A stretch of 64,000 nt of DNA from Gari tellinella (taxonomy: Eukaryota > Mollusca > Bivalvia > Cardiida > Psammobiidae): positions 6,944,001 through 7,008,000 of the forward strand of contig OV277864.1 of the NCBI GenBank assembly GCA_922989275.2, given 5' to 3'. A model generated the notes under the pieces. That model had not been told where the DNA came from, ran no database searches, and saw only the letters and a list, made by a program, of their open reading frames with translations. Shown in pieces: positions 11,107 to 23,114 of this stretch (position 1 is its first letter; the number at the start of each line of letters is the position of its first letter). The position numbers and the translations under genes were made by a program.

Positions 11107-12134
11107 ATATGTATTTAGGCTTTGCCTATGGACGGAAAAAAGCAAAATTGTACTAATGAAAACGGAATAGATCTATCTCCAGTGTGTGACCAGCGCTCTT
11201 GTATCAGTTCGTTGTGTATTCCAGATCACACTCGAGGCTACGCCTCTCGTGACTGAGATCTGGATTACACAACCGACTCGAACTTTATTATAAACCTAAA
11301 TTGTTTGGGACAAGATCTATATGTTGTTACCCAATAATCAAATAGATATATAAGTGTATACAATGTTAAAAGTTAAAACTCCTCCGTACAGCTATATTAT
11401 CAGGGCTGCCATTTCTCCGGATTTTTCCTAAATTTCCGGATTTTCCCCCAGGTTATGGTAGCTTAAAGCACGCTGAAAGTAAAGCAGAATGCGCCATTAG
11501 GCGCATTCTGCTTTACTTCCAGTCTGCTTTAAGTAGTCACATGCCAACAAAACTAGAAATTGGGTAAAGGTACGATTCGTAAAATCGCGCTTGAAAAATG
11601 CATATTTGGAAATCTTAGGTTTTTTCATTTCAACCAAGTTATTAGATGGCAGTCCTGTATTATAATGCAATCTGAAACTATTTTTGGAAGTCATATGACC
11701 ACCAATAATGACGTCATTATTTATATTGATGACGTGTTGGTAATCCGTTATTTTTATCGGTTCGATTGAGAAGTAGCTTTTTGCAAATAACGTCATTTTT
11801 AGCGTTAAAGGGTATGAATTGAACTGTTTGAAATTTTGTCATTTTGGAGGAAATCAGTACAAGTGAGTGTTGTGGGTTATTCATTCTTAAACTGGTTTAA
11901 AAATATCACCGAAATCGGGAATTCCGAAACGTCACGCACAACTCTTCGTAAAAGCCGTGACGTCATCATCCAAGATGTTAGCCCCCATGTTTTGTAGTTG
12001 CCTAGTTTTGAGGAAATTATTCACGCGCAAATCAAACACTTTTCAAAGTCTGTCAGTGATTGAATAGAATTGGAATACCTTTGATTTTATCACGCATTAC
12101 TTAAGAACGGAAAAAAGGCAAGCCTTTTTCCGTA
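11107..12134. mobile_element. About 1-kb insertion private to unit 1
   Basis: Units 3 and 4 read continuously tttatgataatatcagagct (about 30,606 and 37,918). Unit 1 has about 1,030 bp in between, beginning near aggctttgcctatggacgg and ending near ggcaagcctttttccgt. Inside is a palindrome around cacactcgaggctacgcctc (about 11,200-11,285) and the nested element at 11,401-11,657. No protein-coding frame is evident and the exact ends are uncertain. Confidence 0.65.
11401..11657. mobile_element. P5-family element nested in the unit 1 insertion
   Basis: The inverted orientation of the 8,859 element: starts cagggctgccatttctccgg and ends agatggcagtcctg. It is flanked by tattat on both sides (6 bp), matching the 6-bp duplication of the other copy. 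Confidence 0.75.
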
Positions 12135-12596
12135 TCAGAGCTATATTCGATATAGATATTATTCTTCTACATGCTAACTGTGAATTTGTGAAACTGCCTC
12201 AATATAGTTTTATCCAGATAAGACGCCATGTAAATCGACATCTTTTACAACATTTTCATAAGAACTCACGGAAACTTTCTGAATTTTTATTGTTTTTCGA
12301 ATAATAAAAATGAGAATAATAGAGCAATGTAGGGTATGTTACAAAAAAACATTGAGTACTAATTAATATGCTACTAATTAACAGTACATGACAATGATGC
12401 TTTTACAAAGAGGCCATTCAAAGCACGAATGAATAATATTTAGTATATTGTCAAGTTGTAATAGGATAGTAAGCTATTGTAGGATTATTCTAATATGTAG
12501 TCAGTATAAATGAAACCTTTGTCTGACTGCTGACATGTCAAAATATGTACATGTATATTGTTTAATTAGATATCACTTTTACGTAAATATAACATA

Positions 12597-12801
12597 CAGT
12601 TATACCTCTCCATTACGACCAATAAAAAGAAAGCTAATTGATTGTATATAAGACAGGTAAAAGCTTGAAGCAAGGGGACAGAAAAACAGAAAACTCCTAA
12701 AGGAGCTTTTTGTTTTACTGTCATCTTGCTTTGAGATGTCCCCTGCCTTAAACACCTTATAATCCAAGCGATTTAGTTCTCGTGATAGAGATATGTTACT
12801 G
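12597..12801. mobile_element. 205-bp MITE, family P2
   Basis: ta|cagttatacctctccattac ... gtgatagagatatgttactg|ta, with the core gcttgaagcaaggggacag / hairpin around ctcctaaaggag. Equivalent copies lie at 31,085-31,289 and 38,403-38,606. The TIR type (acctctc-attacgac) resembles pogo/Tigger-like ends. Confidence 0.75.
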
Positions 12802-12888
12802 TATTTAGCTAAAATGTTTTGCGTGTTCAGTTACCACTGTTTGCTGTTAAGGTTAGCAGTTTGTGCCCCGTGTTCAGCGTGCAGAGAA

Positions 12889-13094
12889 CAGTAGAGAAAA
12901 CGTTTTATTTCCAAATAATCGTGTTTATGCTTAAACTATAAGTTTCACTGCAAACAGTTTGGAGTCTCATCAGGCTCCAAACTGTTCGCCACTAAGATTA
13001 AAACTGGTAGTCTGAATTGTCAAAATGTTGTCATTTTCTATATTTCATTGCAATGCGTTTGCATCTAAACAGAAGTATGACATTTTCACCACTG
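12889..13094. mobile_element. 206-bp MITE, family P6
   Basis: cagtagagaaaacgttttat at the left and cattttcaccactg|ta at the right. The core hairpin is gcaaacagtttggagtc ... gctccaaactgtt. It lies just upstream of the gene 2 signal exon. Confidence 0.7.
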
Positions 13095-13283
13095 TAATCC
13101 AGAGTGGGTAGCGAACTCACAAACGATGGCCATCGATTTCTTTACTGAACTCACTACTGAGTAATGTGTAGGCCAACAACAGCTGCATTAAATAAATAAC
13201 CCTCTGTCTGTAGTTCAACAACACTTTGATAAAACCACATATGCGAAACTAGACATTTTGAGTGGAAAATTTTCAGCAATGTT

Positions 13284-15953
13284 ATGACGTCTACGAGTTT
13301 TAGAATCATTGTGTTTTGGAATATCTTTGCTGTTGCAATTATAGCAGGGTCGACACGTTTGAAAGGTACAGTTGCGGTATACGATATTGTTTATCAAATA
13401 CAATGTACTAATGGTTAGCACTCGAAGAATTCAACTGGTGCCAGTAGGAAATTGTTTGGATATTTCATCAGTTTAATTTCGATAATTCGTTCTCGCTTAA
13501 GTCGAACATACCAGTATTTCAAAGTTTAAACGTGGTCAAGCCACGTTTAAACTTTGAAATATTGGTATATTCGAACTAACGCGAGGTCGAACTAATCTCT
13601 CCTGATATTAATGGGACTTATAAATACACGAAATAAAAAATCAGTGTAAATAGCCTCACTTTTGTCTAAACTACCACCTATATTTAAGTCTGCATATTTA
13701 TCTTCTGTTGAACGGTCGCTCAACCATTTCACGGTCAGGGGTCACTAAAGACGATTTTGTGGAGCGCGTGATTTGTTCAGAATTAAAAATGAACGATCGA
13801 CATTTTCGGTAAAACTGCGTTTGATCTCACATTGAATGAATAGAGTCGGAAGAAGTTTTCAAGCAAAATATACATACAGTGTTCCCTCTCTACAACGACC
13901 CTCCTTACAACGACTCCCTCCATACAAAGACCCTTGCTGCTGCTCCCCAAACAATACAATTATATGTCTAACACTTTCACTTCTGCAATATCGTCTGCTT
14001 AAAACTGTCGTCTGCTGTTTTTCTGAAAATGACATAATGGACATTATGACAGAAAAAGCTTAATAACGAATGGCAAACAGCTTGAATCGAGATCAGACGC
14101 CGCGTCTGATCTTGATTTAAGCTGTTTGCAAATGTAAGCCAATTTCCTTCTCTATAACGACTCCCTCCGAACAACGCACTCATTTTTTTTGTCTAACATT
14201 GGGTGTGAACGCTGTATAATATCGATGAACAGGTTTAATCAGATTAGAAGATTGGGCTATGAAAGAAAGTCTCAAATAATATGGTCGTCATCCTCTGAAG
14301 ACGGAGCATGGCTGCCTATATGGCGAGGTAATTGAAAACAGCTATGCACATAATCCGCCAGCTTGGCAGACAATAATGTCTGTACCAAGCTGTCCTGTGA
14401 GTGTTAAGCACAGGTACGCCAACATCAACAACAACAACAACATAAGGTCGTTGAATTTGCTACTTATAAACGTATTTTGCCAGTTATTTCAAATTCATGC
14501 AATTACAAATTAAAACATTAACCAATAATGACTAGTGCACGTATCGTTCATAAATCGGACAGTAGTGAATAGTACCCATGTCATATACAAACAAATTGCA
14601 AACCCTGTCCCTCACTATTTAAAAAATGGACCAGGCGTAACTGGACATTGGAATTGTTCATTTAAAACTCTAGGAGTAAATGAGGTAATTGTTATCAGAA
14701 AATAATTGACCAGAAGAAAAGTTATTCGTGTTTGTTAAATGTAAAGAAAAAACTGGCTAGCCGTAGTCATTATATACACCGTCGGCGTTAATGTCATTTT
14801 TGTACAAACAGTTGGTGCCGGTATATACAAATGTACCGTTAGCCTCATCTGTATGTCAATGGGATTTTCCGTCCGTTTGAATGCCGCTTTGGTGTAGTTC
14901 TTTATTTCATTTATGTCAGATATGGACTAAGTGCTTCAATTAGGGTCATACAACGTCGTATGCACGTGCGCCCCAACTAGTATAAGATGGCACACTGACG
15001 TTTGACAATTGCCTTGGAATTGTATACAATATGTGATATTGATTGCGTGATCAAATTTAGGTAAACTGTGGACGAATAAAATGTTTACATGTTTGTTAAA
15101 TCATGCCACGGTACGTCGACGTTCTTAATTTAATGACCTTTTTATGCCCTGTACGAGCGAAATTAATGACATCTAATGAAAAGGTTTATTTTAATCAAAA
15201 CACGACTGATTTCAAATATCATATGTGCAACAATTAACTCGTGTCATGCTAAGCACGTCTTGCCTGACATTTGCAAACAATTGAATCTAGATTAGACGCT
15301 GCGTAACTCGTATACAACCTTTTTCTGTTTCAAAAAAATGAAACCTAATGTGTAGAACTTTAGCATACGATATATATTTTAAGCATAAAACTATTCAGCA
15401 TAATAAGAGTTAATGATTCAATCGACACACTGTACAATATAAATACTAAACAGTAAAACCTCTTTATTACGACCACTAAATTTTTACAAATATTAGTCAT
15501 TTAAGACAGGTGACTGCTTAATACAATGTGAAAGTGAAACAGAAAGCTCCTATAGGAGTATTTGGTTTCACTTTCACATTGCTTTAAGCTGTCACCTGTC
15601 TTTTATACAGACAATTAGCCTTATTTTAGTTGTCGTAATAGAGAGGTTCTACTGTATTTTATATTCTATTTTACACAGATATGGATGATAGTGAGCATTT
15701 GGAGCCCGTTAGAGGGCTGGCAGCCACTGTGGACTATGAGTTGAAGGGGAAAGAGAGCAGGAGAGCTCAGCTGCAGGGTAGTGGTGTCGAGGATAGAGAT
15801 ACTGGAGATGGGGGAGATTGGGATGGGGGATATCAGGGTGGGCATGGTGGGTATGGGTATAGGGTGTCGACATGTAGTTGGTGGAGATGCCGGAGCGATG
15901 AGGGAGCTGGGGATGTGGGATATGGGGGTGGGCCTGGGGGTGGGTGGACATAG
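13284..15953 (+). CDS. Gene 2: secreted Gly-rich precursor (beta type), intact
   Basis: Coding exons 13284-13365 and 15679-15953. The tttcag acceptor ends 7 nt before the ATG. Exon 1 gives a signal peptide (FRIIVFWNIFAVAIIAG) and ends aaag|gtacag. Exon 2 follows acacag and joins in phase 1. It encodes the pro-region HLEPVRGLAATVDYELK, a basic site KESRR before AQLQ, then a Gly/Asp-rich stretch. A segment with the only two cysteines (VSTCSWWRC) follows, then GAGDVGYGGGPGGGWT and TAG. The conceptual precursor has 118 residues. No internal VEKR sites remain, unlike alpha genes. The cysteine segment looks like a local frame change inside the repeat, compensated downstream. The intron carries two MITEs, the second ending 24 nt before exon 2. 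Family and function are unknown to me. Expression has not been shown. Confidence 0.72.
13508..13568. repeat. Palindrome in intron of gene 2
   Basis: accagtatttcaaagttt and its inverse around a centre cgtggtcaagccacg, nearly perfect. It is the core of a decayed P3-type MITE. The same palindrome is found at about 32,008-32,068 and 39,088-39,146. Confidence 0.75.
13877..14214. mobile_element. P1-family MITE in intron of gene 2
   Basis: ta|cagtgttccctctctacaac at the left. The right end retains gaacgctg|ta but lacks about 14 bp of the TIR that the unit 4 copy (32,377-32,726) keeps. The core hairpin is caaacagcttgaatcg. Confidence 0.75.
15451..15654. mobile_element. 204-bp MITE, family P2, 24 bp before exon 2 of gene 2
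   Basis: cagtaaaacctctttattac ... gtaatagagaggttctactg|ta. The long inner palindrome is tgtgaaagtgaaac ... gtttcactttcaca around ctcctataggag. Genes 1 and 3 lack it. Gene 4 has it at 33,904-34,107. Confidence 0.8.
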
Positions 15954-16093
15954 GGTAGGTGCAATTGTATATAGGAATGGAGGTGTCGAGAAAAAATATG
16001 GTGGAGATGAGGGAGCTGGGGATTTTCATCGTGTATTAATTGTTATTTCAATATGAATCAATATAAGCAGCTACGTTTTGAAATCTTTTTCTA

Positions 16094-16445
16094 CAGTGTC
16101 CCCTCCGAAGACTGTCTGAACAACGATTGCCTCCTCAAAACGAGGCTTACAGCTGTTCCCCAAACAAATCAGCTATGTCCAATGTTTTCACGTCTGCGAT
16201 ATCGTCTGCTTAAAATTGTTGTTTGCTGTTTTTGTCAAAGTCATAAATTGGGCATTTGTCAGAAAAACGTAATGACGAATTACAAACAGCTTGAATCTAG
16301 ATCGGACGCAGCGTTACGCGGCGTCTAATCTGGGTTCAAGCGGTTTGCAGCTGTGAGCCAAATTTTCCCTACATATAACAACTCCATCGAAACAACACAC
16401 GCAATCTTTGTCTCTCATTGTGTTGTTTTTGTAGAGAGAGCACTG
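16094..16445. mobile_element. P1-family MITE downstream of gene 2
   Basis: ta|cagtgtcccctccgaagac ... gagagagcactg|ta, with a caaacagcttgaatctag / caagcggtttg core. It is orthologous in position to 6,614, 27,150, 34,635 and 41,566. Confidence 0.75.
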
Positions 16446-16929
16446 TATTCTGTTTAAGATTATTGTTTACCATTTATTTTGCTATGACAGTTGCTTACAA
16501 TTTGAAGCCAAATTGGAAGCCAAAGAGCTTCAAATAATTGACTTTGGGATAAACTTACAAACCACAATATTTTCAACAAATATTATTTAGCAATACTTGG
16601 ATAGGATTTACGGCACTGCGACACAGTATTAGTCATAAGGCACCAATGTGTGTATGCATATTGTGAATGCATGAGTAAGTATGTGACTCATTGCGGCAGA
16701 GTTTTACCATTCTGCACTGGTAGCAGTGGGAAAACAATACCCCCCACCGACTGGGGCCATTTAGCACTGCAAGAGAGAACATTATCAATATAAATGGTAT
16801 AAAGAAGTCGAAACAGTCGAACTTTACTTTATATAATAATTATTACCTTCTTATTCAAGCTGATTGCCACAGTTGTGAAGAGGCTAATCGTTCCTGTTTA
16901 AACGCAAACGGAATGCAAACCCAATACAA

Positions 16930-18865
16930 TAAGAGTTGTCAGAGAGACAACAAAGCTCGCCACCGGCACCTTTAAAAACTTAAAAGCACACTCAAGGTCA
17001 CAGAGGTCAACCTTTTTGCCTGCATAGAAAGGTCTTGTCCATATACACTGGCAAATCAAATATGAAAATAACACCTCAAGGGACATAGGAATTATAAGCA
17101 TTTTTGAAACCTACCGTAAACGCAGATTTCGAAACCTAAAACCTTTCGCGACCTTAGTTCAAGGTCAATGACACTGGGCTAATTTTTTTGCATGCATGGA
17201 AAGGTCGTGTCCATATACACATGCATGCCAAATATGACAGAAATATCTAAATGGATATATGAGTTAAAGAAATTTTGAGAAACCTAAACGCAGACTTTGA
17301 AACCTAAACGCGGGTCCTAAGTTCAAGATCAAGGTCAGAGGGCTCAAACATTTTGCATGCAAGGAAAGATGTTGTCCATATACACATGCAAACTGAATAT
17401 GAAAGGAATATTTCTTTGGACATAGGAGTAATAAAAAGTTTGAGAAACCAAAACACAGATTTCGAAAACTAAACATTGGCCCTAAGTTCAAAGTCAAGGT
17501 CACAGGGGTCTAAATTTTGCTGTGCCTGGAAAGGTCTTGTCCATATACACACATAAACCAATTATGAAAGCAATACCTCAAGGGCCATAGAAGTAAAAGG
17601 CATTTTTCAAAACCTAAACACTGGCCCTAAGTTCAAGGTCAAGGTCACAGGGGTCAAAATCTTTCTGTGCATGGAAAGGTCTTGTCCATATACACACACA
17701 TACCAACTATGAAAGCAATACCTCAAAGGACATAGAAGTTAAATGCATTTTTCTAAACCTAAACGCAGATTTCCAAACCTAAACACAGGCTCTTAGTTCA
17801 AGGTCAAGGTCACACGGGTCTAAATGTTTCTGTGCATCGAAAGGTCATGTCCATATACACATACATACCAACTATGAAAGCAATACCTCAAAGGACATAG
17901 AAGTTAAAGGCATTTTTCTAAACCTAAACACAGATTTCGAAACCTAAACAAAGGCCCTAAGTTCAAAGTCAAGGTCACAGGGGTCTAAATTTTTCTGTGC
18001 ATGTAAAGGTCTTGTCCATATACACATACATACCAACTATGAAAGCAATACATCAAGGGACATAGAAGTTAAAGGCATTTTTCGAAACTTAAACACATAT
18101 TTCGAAACCTAAACGCAGGCCCTAAGTTCAAGGTCAAGGTCACAGGGGTCAAAATGTTTCTGTGCATGGAAAGGTCTTGTCCATATACACAAACATACCA
18201 ACTATTGAAGCAATACCTCAAATACATAGAAGTTACAGGCATTTTTCGAAACCTAAACGCAGATTTCGATACCTAAACGCAGGCCCTAAATTCAAGGTCA
18301 AGGTCACAGGGGTCTAAATTTGTCTGTGCATGGAAAGGTCTTGTCTATATACACACACATACTGACTATTGAAGCAATACCTTAATGGATATAGAAGTTA
18401 AAGGCATTTTTCAAAACCTAAACGCAGATTCCGGAACCTAAAGGCAGGCCCAATGTTCAAGGTCAAGGTCACAGGGGTCTAAATATTTCTGTGCATGGAA
18501 AGGTCTTGTCCATATACACACACATACCAAATATGGAAGCAATACCTAAAGTGACATCGAAGTTTAAAGGCATTTTTCGAAACCTAAACGCAGATTTCGA
18601 AACCTGAACGCAGGCCCTAAGTTCAAGGTCAAGGTCACAGGGGTCAAAACATTTCTGTGCATGGAAAGGTCTTGTCCATATACACAAACATACCAACTAT
18701 GAAAGCAATACCTCAAGGGACGTAGAAGTTATAGACATTTTCTTAAAATTGTTTACGCCGTTTACGACGACGCCGACGACAACGACGACGACGCCGACGA
18801 CGACGACGACGACGACACCGGGGGTATTGCAATAGCTCGTCATGTACTACGTACAGGCGAGCTAA
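16930..18865. mobile_element. Pearl/HINE-like non-autonomous element, private to unit 2
   Basis: The core is about ten tandem copies of a roughly 165-bp unit. Each holds ttcaaggtcaaggtcacagg, tgtgcatggaaaggtcttgtccatatacac and 'gaaagcaatacctca..ggacatag', and a gac/cgacga microsatellite follows. Unit 5 has the empty site at about 42,395 (aatacaataaaacg). The right end forms a hairpin (agctcg-tca-tgtac-tac-gtaca-gg-cgagct) and then ctaa|t. No target duplication beyond an ambiguous 'aata' is seen. Tandem core plus microsatellite plus no duplication is the described layout of bivalve pearl elements, regarded as Helitron relatives (established knowledge). No Rep/helicase gene is present. Confidence 0.75.
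18768..18818. repeat. GAC/ACG-type microsatellite
   Basis: Run of (cga)n with interruptions, at the 3' side of the pearl-like element. Its reverse frame gives a spurious poly-Arg peptide. Confidence 0.85.
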
Positions 18866-19706
18866 TAAAACGTTAAAAATGAGAACTTGTTGACAATTTT
18901 GACTATTTATTACAATCTGATTATCCAACAGTTTTGATCCAACCTGTTTGCAATTGAAAATATGATTTTATCGCATACGCTTTTATTTGAAAAGACTGAC
19001 GTCTCCACTATAGGTACCATTTTCTTAGTTGAACTATAAACGATTATAATATTCCAGTTAAAATTGTTTCGTTTTAAAGAGTGTTAACATCCCCAACGGA
19101 AGAGGTTATTGTCGTTTCTGTTTTATAAACATGTATTCCCTGAAATCATACTTCTCGGTTCTAAACATTCGCTGTAATTCATTACCAAACAATCATCAAA
19201 GAAGTATACAGACTTATGGCACAGACGGATGCATAGTGCTGGACAAGACAAAAGTAATGTAGAAAGCTCATGAATCAGCTCTCTGCATTAGCGTTGTCCT
19301 GTATTTACCAACATCTAAAACAGCAAGTTTACACGGAATAATTTCCCGTTTTAGTGTCACTTCGCTAAAATGAAGGAGTTTGAATCAAGATCAGAAACAT
19401 AGTAACTTAGTGTCTGACCTGGTTCATAACTGTATGTTCTTATCATATATTGAGTTATAATAAGATTTACATATTTGATATAGGCACACATTTTTGCTAA
19501 GCAAGGATCACTACAAAACACCATCGAAGAAGTATAGTCCGGACATATTGACCTTCTGTTGGTGATCCCCTATCAGCATTAGTCCATACTTTGTTGCATT
19601 TCTAAATATAACTTCGGAACACTTCGTTATCGTTTATACGAGAACGCACGGTGTAACTACATCGATACTGAGGATATATAGCTTTTCCAAATTCCACAAT
19701 ATCGTC

Positions 19707-20010
19707 AAGTATTTAGCGCAAGTGGTAAGGTACACGACTATACATTATTTTTATCTGTACAGCCAGTGGTCCGAATCCCATGCAATAATCATACATTATT
19801 TTACTTTTTTACCATTTTATACTGTTTCTTTAAAGTATTCATACAACATTTATTTCGATTGGAACATGATTCTTTTGTTAATTTGTCAAAAGTTTATGTC
19901 ATAGCGTCTATTTAGTCTATAAAATAACGTTTATAAAGTAAAACTATCGAACTTCGAACCCGGGACCTCGCCGTTACAAATCCTTCGCTTTAACGACACA
20001 CCTATCATAG
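19707..20010. repeat. Diverged tRNA-like fragments
   Basis: Forward: gcgcaagtggtaagg ... ggtccgaatccc (A/B-box-like). Reverse: a tRNA-like stretch ending ttcgaacccgggacct. The same pair recurs, better preserved, at 48,900-48,975 and 49,141-49,207, so they belong to the duplicated unit and are not active tRNA genes. Confidence 0.35.
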
Positions 20011-20369
20011 ATGACATACGTCAAAGGGTTGTCAATTAGGTATATATTGTAAACTGGCATGAGTCGAGGATGAGGGCATCGATTATCTTACATGAATTAA
20101 AACTCCCTCTAAAGCGCAACATGAAGCTATTTAGTAGAAACGATAACAATAAACAACTCAGGAATAATAGTTTGTTTATCAACAACAACTTTTTCAACTT
20201 GCTCAAAGTGAAGTGTTATCCCACTGTAGATCACAACTGTAACAAGATTTATGTAATTTACCGAACCTACCCGAAACTGTATGACTGGCTGTCGATGATT
20301 GATTTATACTGCGTCATCTCACTTTAATTTTTTTATGCATAACATTCAACGTCAGGTGAATATGTTCGG

Positions 20370-20396
20370 ACTGTATCATGTGCAAAACACGGGAGG
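20370..20396 (+). pseudogene. Decayed copy of the candidate 5'-UTR exon block
   Basis: atgtgcaaaacacgggag is followed by gaaacc instead of gtaagc, so the donor is lost. It lies upstream of gene 3, which is also broken at its signal exon and acceptor. Confidence 0.35.
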
Positions 20397-21530
20397 AAAC
20401 CTTTCAATTCCAAGCATCTTTTCACATTTGAATAACATCCCTTCTGTGCAACGTTGTTATTTTCCAAACTTCAAACAGAAAACCTACAGTGGAATAGACA
20501 ACATTCGTATCCTAATTTTAAATCGGCGTTTAATCAATCTAAAAAGAGTTTGCCACCGAGTTTTGATTTATGTTCAACACGGACACTGTTCTTGATTGTA
20601 CAGTTTGCTTTTTAAACGGTTTATCGAATAACGTCTATTTCAAGGTGTATCCGCATATTATCAAACAGAATTTAATCAGTGTCTGAGTTGTTCGTTTCAC
20701 AATGTAATAATATCTAAGCTTAGATCTGAGTTTTATTTTCTCTCCTAACAAAGATCCTACTTTAGACACTTTCGTTGCGGTAAAGAAATTATCTTCTTCT
20801 TCCGTTTCAAACTTAGATTCTGAGGATTCTTACGGGAAAAATATACATGTAAATGTCAAACTCCTTGGTACTAATAGTTTAGTCGCATACAGATTTAATG
20901 ATAGTATCATAAATTAGTTACCACTTTCGCTGTTATCGCAAGGCCTTTCATATGAAACGACGAGAATAAAGTTCATATATTAACATTCGCCCCATTCAAT
21001 TCCTTAAAAAAATGCTGTTCATTTCGTATAAACACCATTTCTCGAGAGGGCGGGACTTGTTGAAAAGTTTCGAAGAGTAGGCGGGGCATTTGATTTCATT
21101 CGCGAGTTAATCTTTGAACTTGGACAGCAAACATTTGGCGGATTTTTCAGTGAAAACCATGATTCCCGACTAAATGTCTTCATTATTAATAAGATGAATT
21201 TCATGAAAATTGACATACCTTATAGACATCAGCTATCTGCCTTTCTTATGACAATAAAAAACCCGATATATTTATATATATCCTTCTTAAAAAATGACGT
21301 CACTTCCAAATGACGTATATCAGCATTTTGCACCAAACTGTCAAATTGTTGATCTTAGAATGTAAACAATGGAACTTACGTGTACACAGCTTCAGTAATT
21401 CGGTCATGACAGTCCCTTATAGGGTAAACATTATTCGTGTTACCAACCTCTAATATGGATTTAACATATATGCGTATAAACAAAATGTTAATCTAGTATT
21501 AGAAATTTCAGCAATAAAAATGTAAATATA

Positions 21531-21662
21531 AGAAATGAACTGGTTTTTTCGGCGTTCAAGCGAAAAAACGACAGAAAATTAACGGCAAATTAACCATGGT
21601 ATTTGCCGATAATTTTCTGTCGTTTACTTCGCTTGAACGCCGAAAAACATCAGTTCATTTCT
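21531..21662. repeat. Long palindrome
   Basis: agaaatgaactggtttttt-cggcgttcaagcg mirrored by cgcttgaacgccg-aaaaacatcagttcatttct. The inner stem is cgacagaaaattaacggcaa with loop ttaaccatgg. It is a MITE-like hairpin of about 130 bp. Other units have no clear full copy. Confidence 0.75.
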
Positions 21663-22578
21663 GAAATCAATCGGTAATTTCGCCAAGCAGTATCGGCCAA
21701 ACAAAATATCACACCAGAGATCAAAGAGAATATGTATCACGTGACAAACTAGACAGGGTTTCATTTGCTCAATATCAGAAATGTCGCCTGTAAAAATAGT
21801 CCGTGCTAAAGCCCCTGGTTTTGTTACTAGTGCACACATCTGATCTTAGAATAACCAGGCTTCTGACCTTTTTTTAATCAGATTAACATGAATCTTAAAC
21901 ATGGTCATACAAACATCGCATTACTTTGCTTGTGTATATGGTTTCTTCAGAAGAGAAAGATACAGTATTACTACTTTACATTATTTTCAGACGTGTTGTT
22001 TATTATACAAAGAAGTTTCTGATAATATCAGAGCTATATTCACGATAGATATTATTCTTCTCTTGGTGAATTTGTGAAAACTGCCTCAACATTGTTTTAT
22101 CCAGATAGGACGCCATGTTACTCGACATCTTTTACGGATCAAAACAACTAACGGTATTTATGAAGGAACATTGTATTGATACATTGGACCAGGTGTTAAC
22201 TGCAAACAGTCGGGGCGTATTGGAAAACAACAAAATCTCTACACTCTTGACATACTATGAATGGTCAATTTAGGAAGCAAGTACTGAAGAAAGTTATGTT
22301 AAAAATACCTGATTTTGTCATTAGTTGTCGACTGTCTTAAGGCTTCGGATTCATCTTCTGTTCAATCAGAATATAAACTGTTTGCTACTTGTATCGACTT
22401 TGTTTCGGAGAAAATGCTTTATAGCTTACTTTGAAATAAAAGTTAAGCAATAGTTTTAACGTACATGGTGATTATAACAAGTTAAATGCTACGATGGAAT
22501 TTGACGATGAAAATTGCATTATATAATTTGAATGCCAAAACGATGAGAGTAGATACATGTACTTGTTTCATGTACTAT

Positions 22579-22803
22579 ACAGTTCCCCTCTTAAAACTCT
22601 ACTGGCCGAAGACGATGTAGCCGAATAGTCTATAGATCTTGCAATGACAAACAGCTTGAATCCAGATCAGACGCCACTCTACGCTGTCTGATCTGGCTTC
22701 AAGCTATTTGTAAATGTAAGATTAGTCTTAAATTGCCCTCCATATAACACCTTCCCCCGAACAACACACGCCTTCTTTGTATGTTCTAGAGATGGAACAC
22801 TGT
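22579..22803. mobile_element. Shortened P1-family MITE
   Basis: Left end ta|cagttcccctcttaaaactc, core caaacagcttgaatccagat, right end ctagagatggaacactg. The middle is deleted and both ends are diverged. The flank (ctacggtccc) resembles that of the 59,298 copy, hinting at an older shared duplication. Confidence 0.55.
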
Positions 22804-23030
22804 GCTACGGTCCCCAATTATGGTAATCTTTTTTCATGACCGTAAGATAAGACCACGACTGAAAGCGACATATTCAATATCTAGTTATCCAGCCCTACCT
22901 ATCTAATCCAAAAGTTTGAGATGACCTACCTGCGAGCCTGGCAGAATTCCTAGAGTATCTGATTGGCATCCCAAATGACAGGTATGTTTCATTAACCCAT
23001 TACCTCATAGCCTGTTTCTAGTTTTGAAGA

Positions 23031-23114
23031 CAAGTGACCACTTAAAGCAGGTTGAAAGTAAAGCAGAATGTGCCTTAAGGCACATTCTGCTATACTTTCA
23101 GCCTGTTTTAAGCT
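23031..23114. repeat. Hairpin 'cttaaagcaggttgaaag', unit 2 copy
   Basis: cttaaagcaggttgaaagta ... tactttcagcctgttttaag around the centre tgtgccttaaggcaca. Same family as 7,471. Confidence 0.7.

Larger units (their letters stand above)
4870..13200 (+). repeat. Segmental unit 1 (alpha type)
   Basis: This unit is repeated with high identity at 25,390-31,740. From about 7,180 onward its downstream part also matches 35,183-38,800. The offset to the second copy is exactly 20,448 bp across gene 1/gene 3 and shrinks downstream because unit 1 carries private insertions (8,859-9,113; 9,800-10,759; about 11,107-12,134). Apart from gene 1 and the mobile elements listed, I see no other gene in the downstream 7 kb. 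Confidence 0.85.

Noticed and set aside
17000..18760. Regular repeats as a CRISPR array
   Set aside because: Units are about 165 bp, diverged and contiguous, without spacers. The context is eukaryotic and the layout fits a pearl-like element.
18743..18928. Arg-rich minus-strand peptide
   Set aside because: Produced by the GAC/ACG microsatellite.
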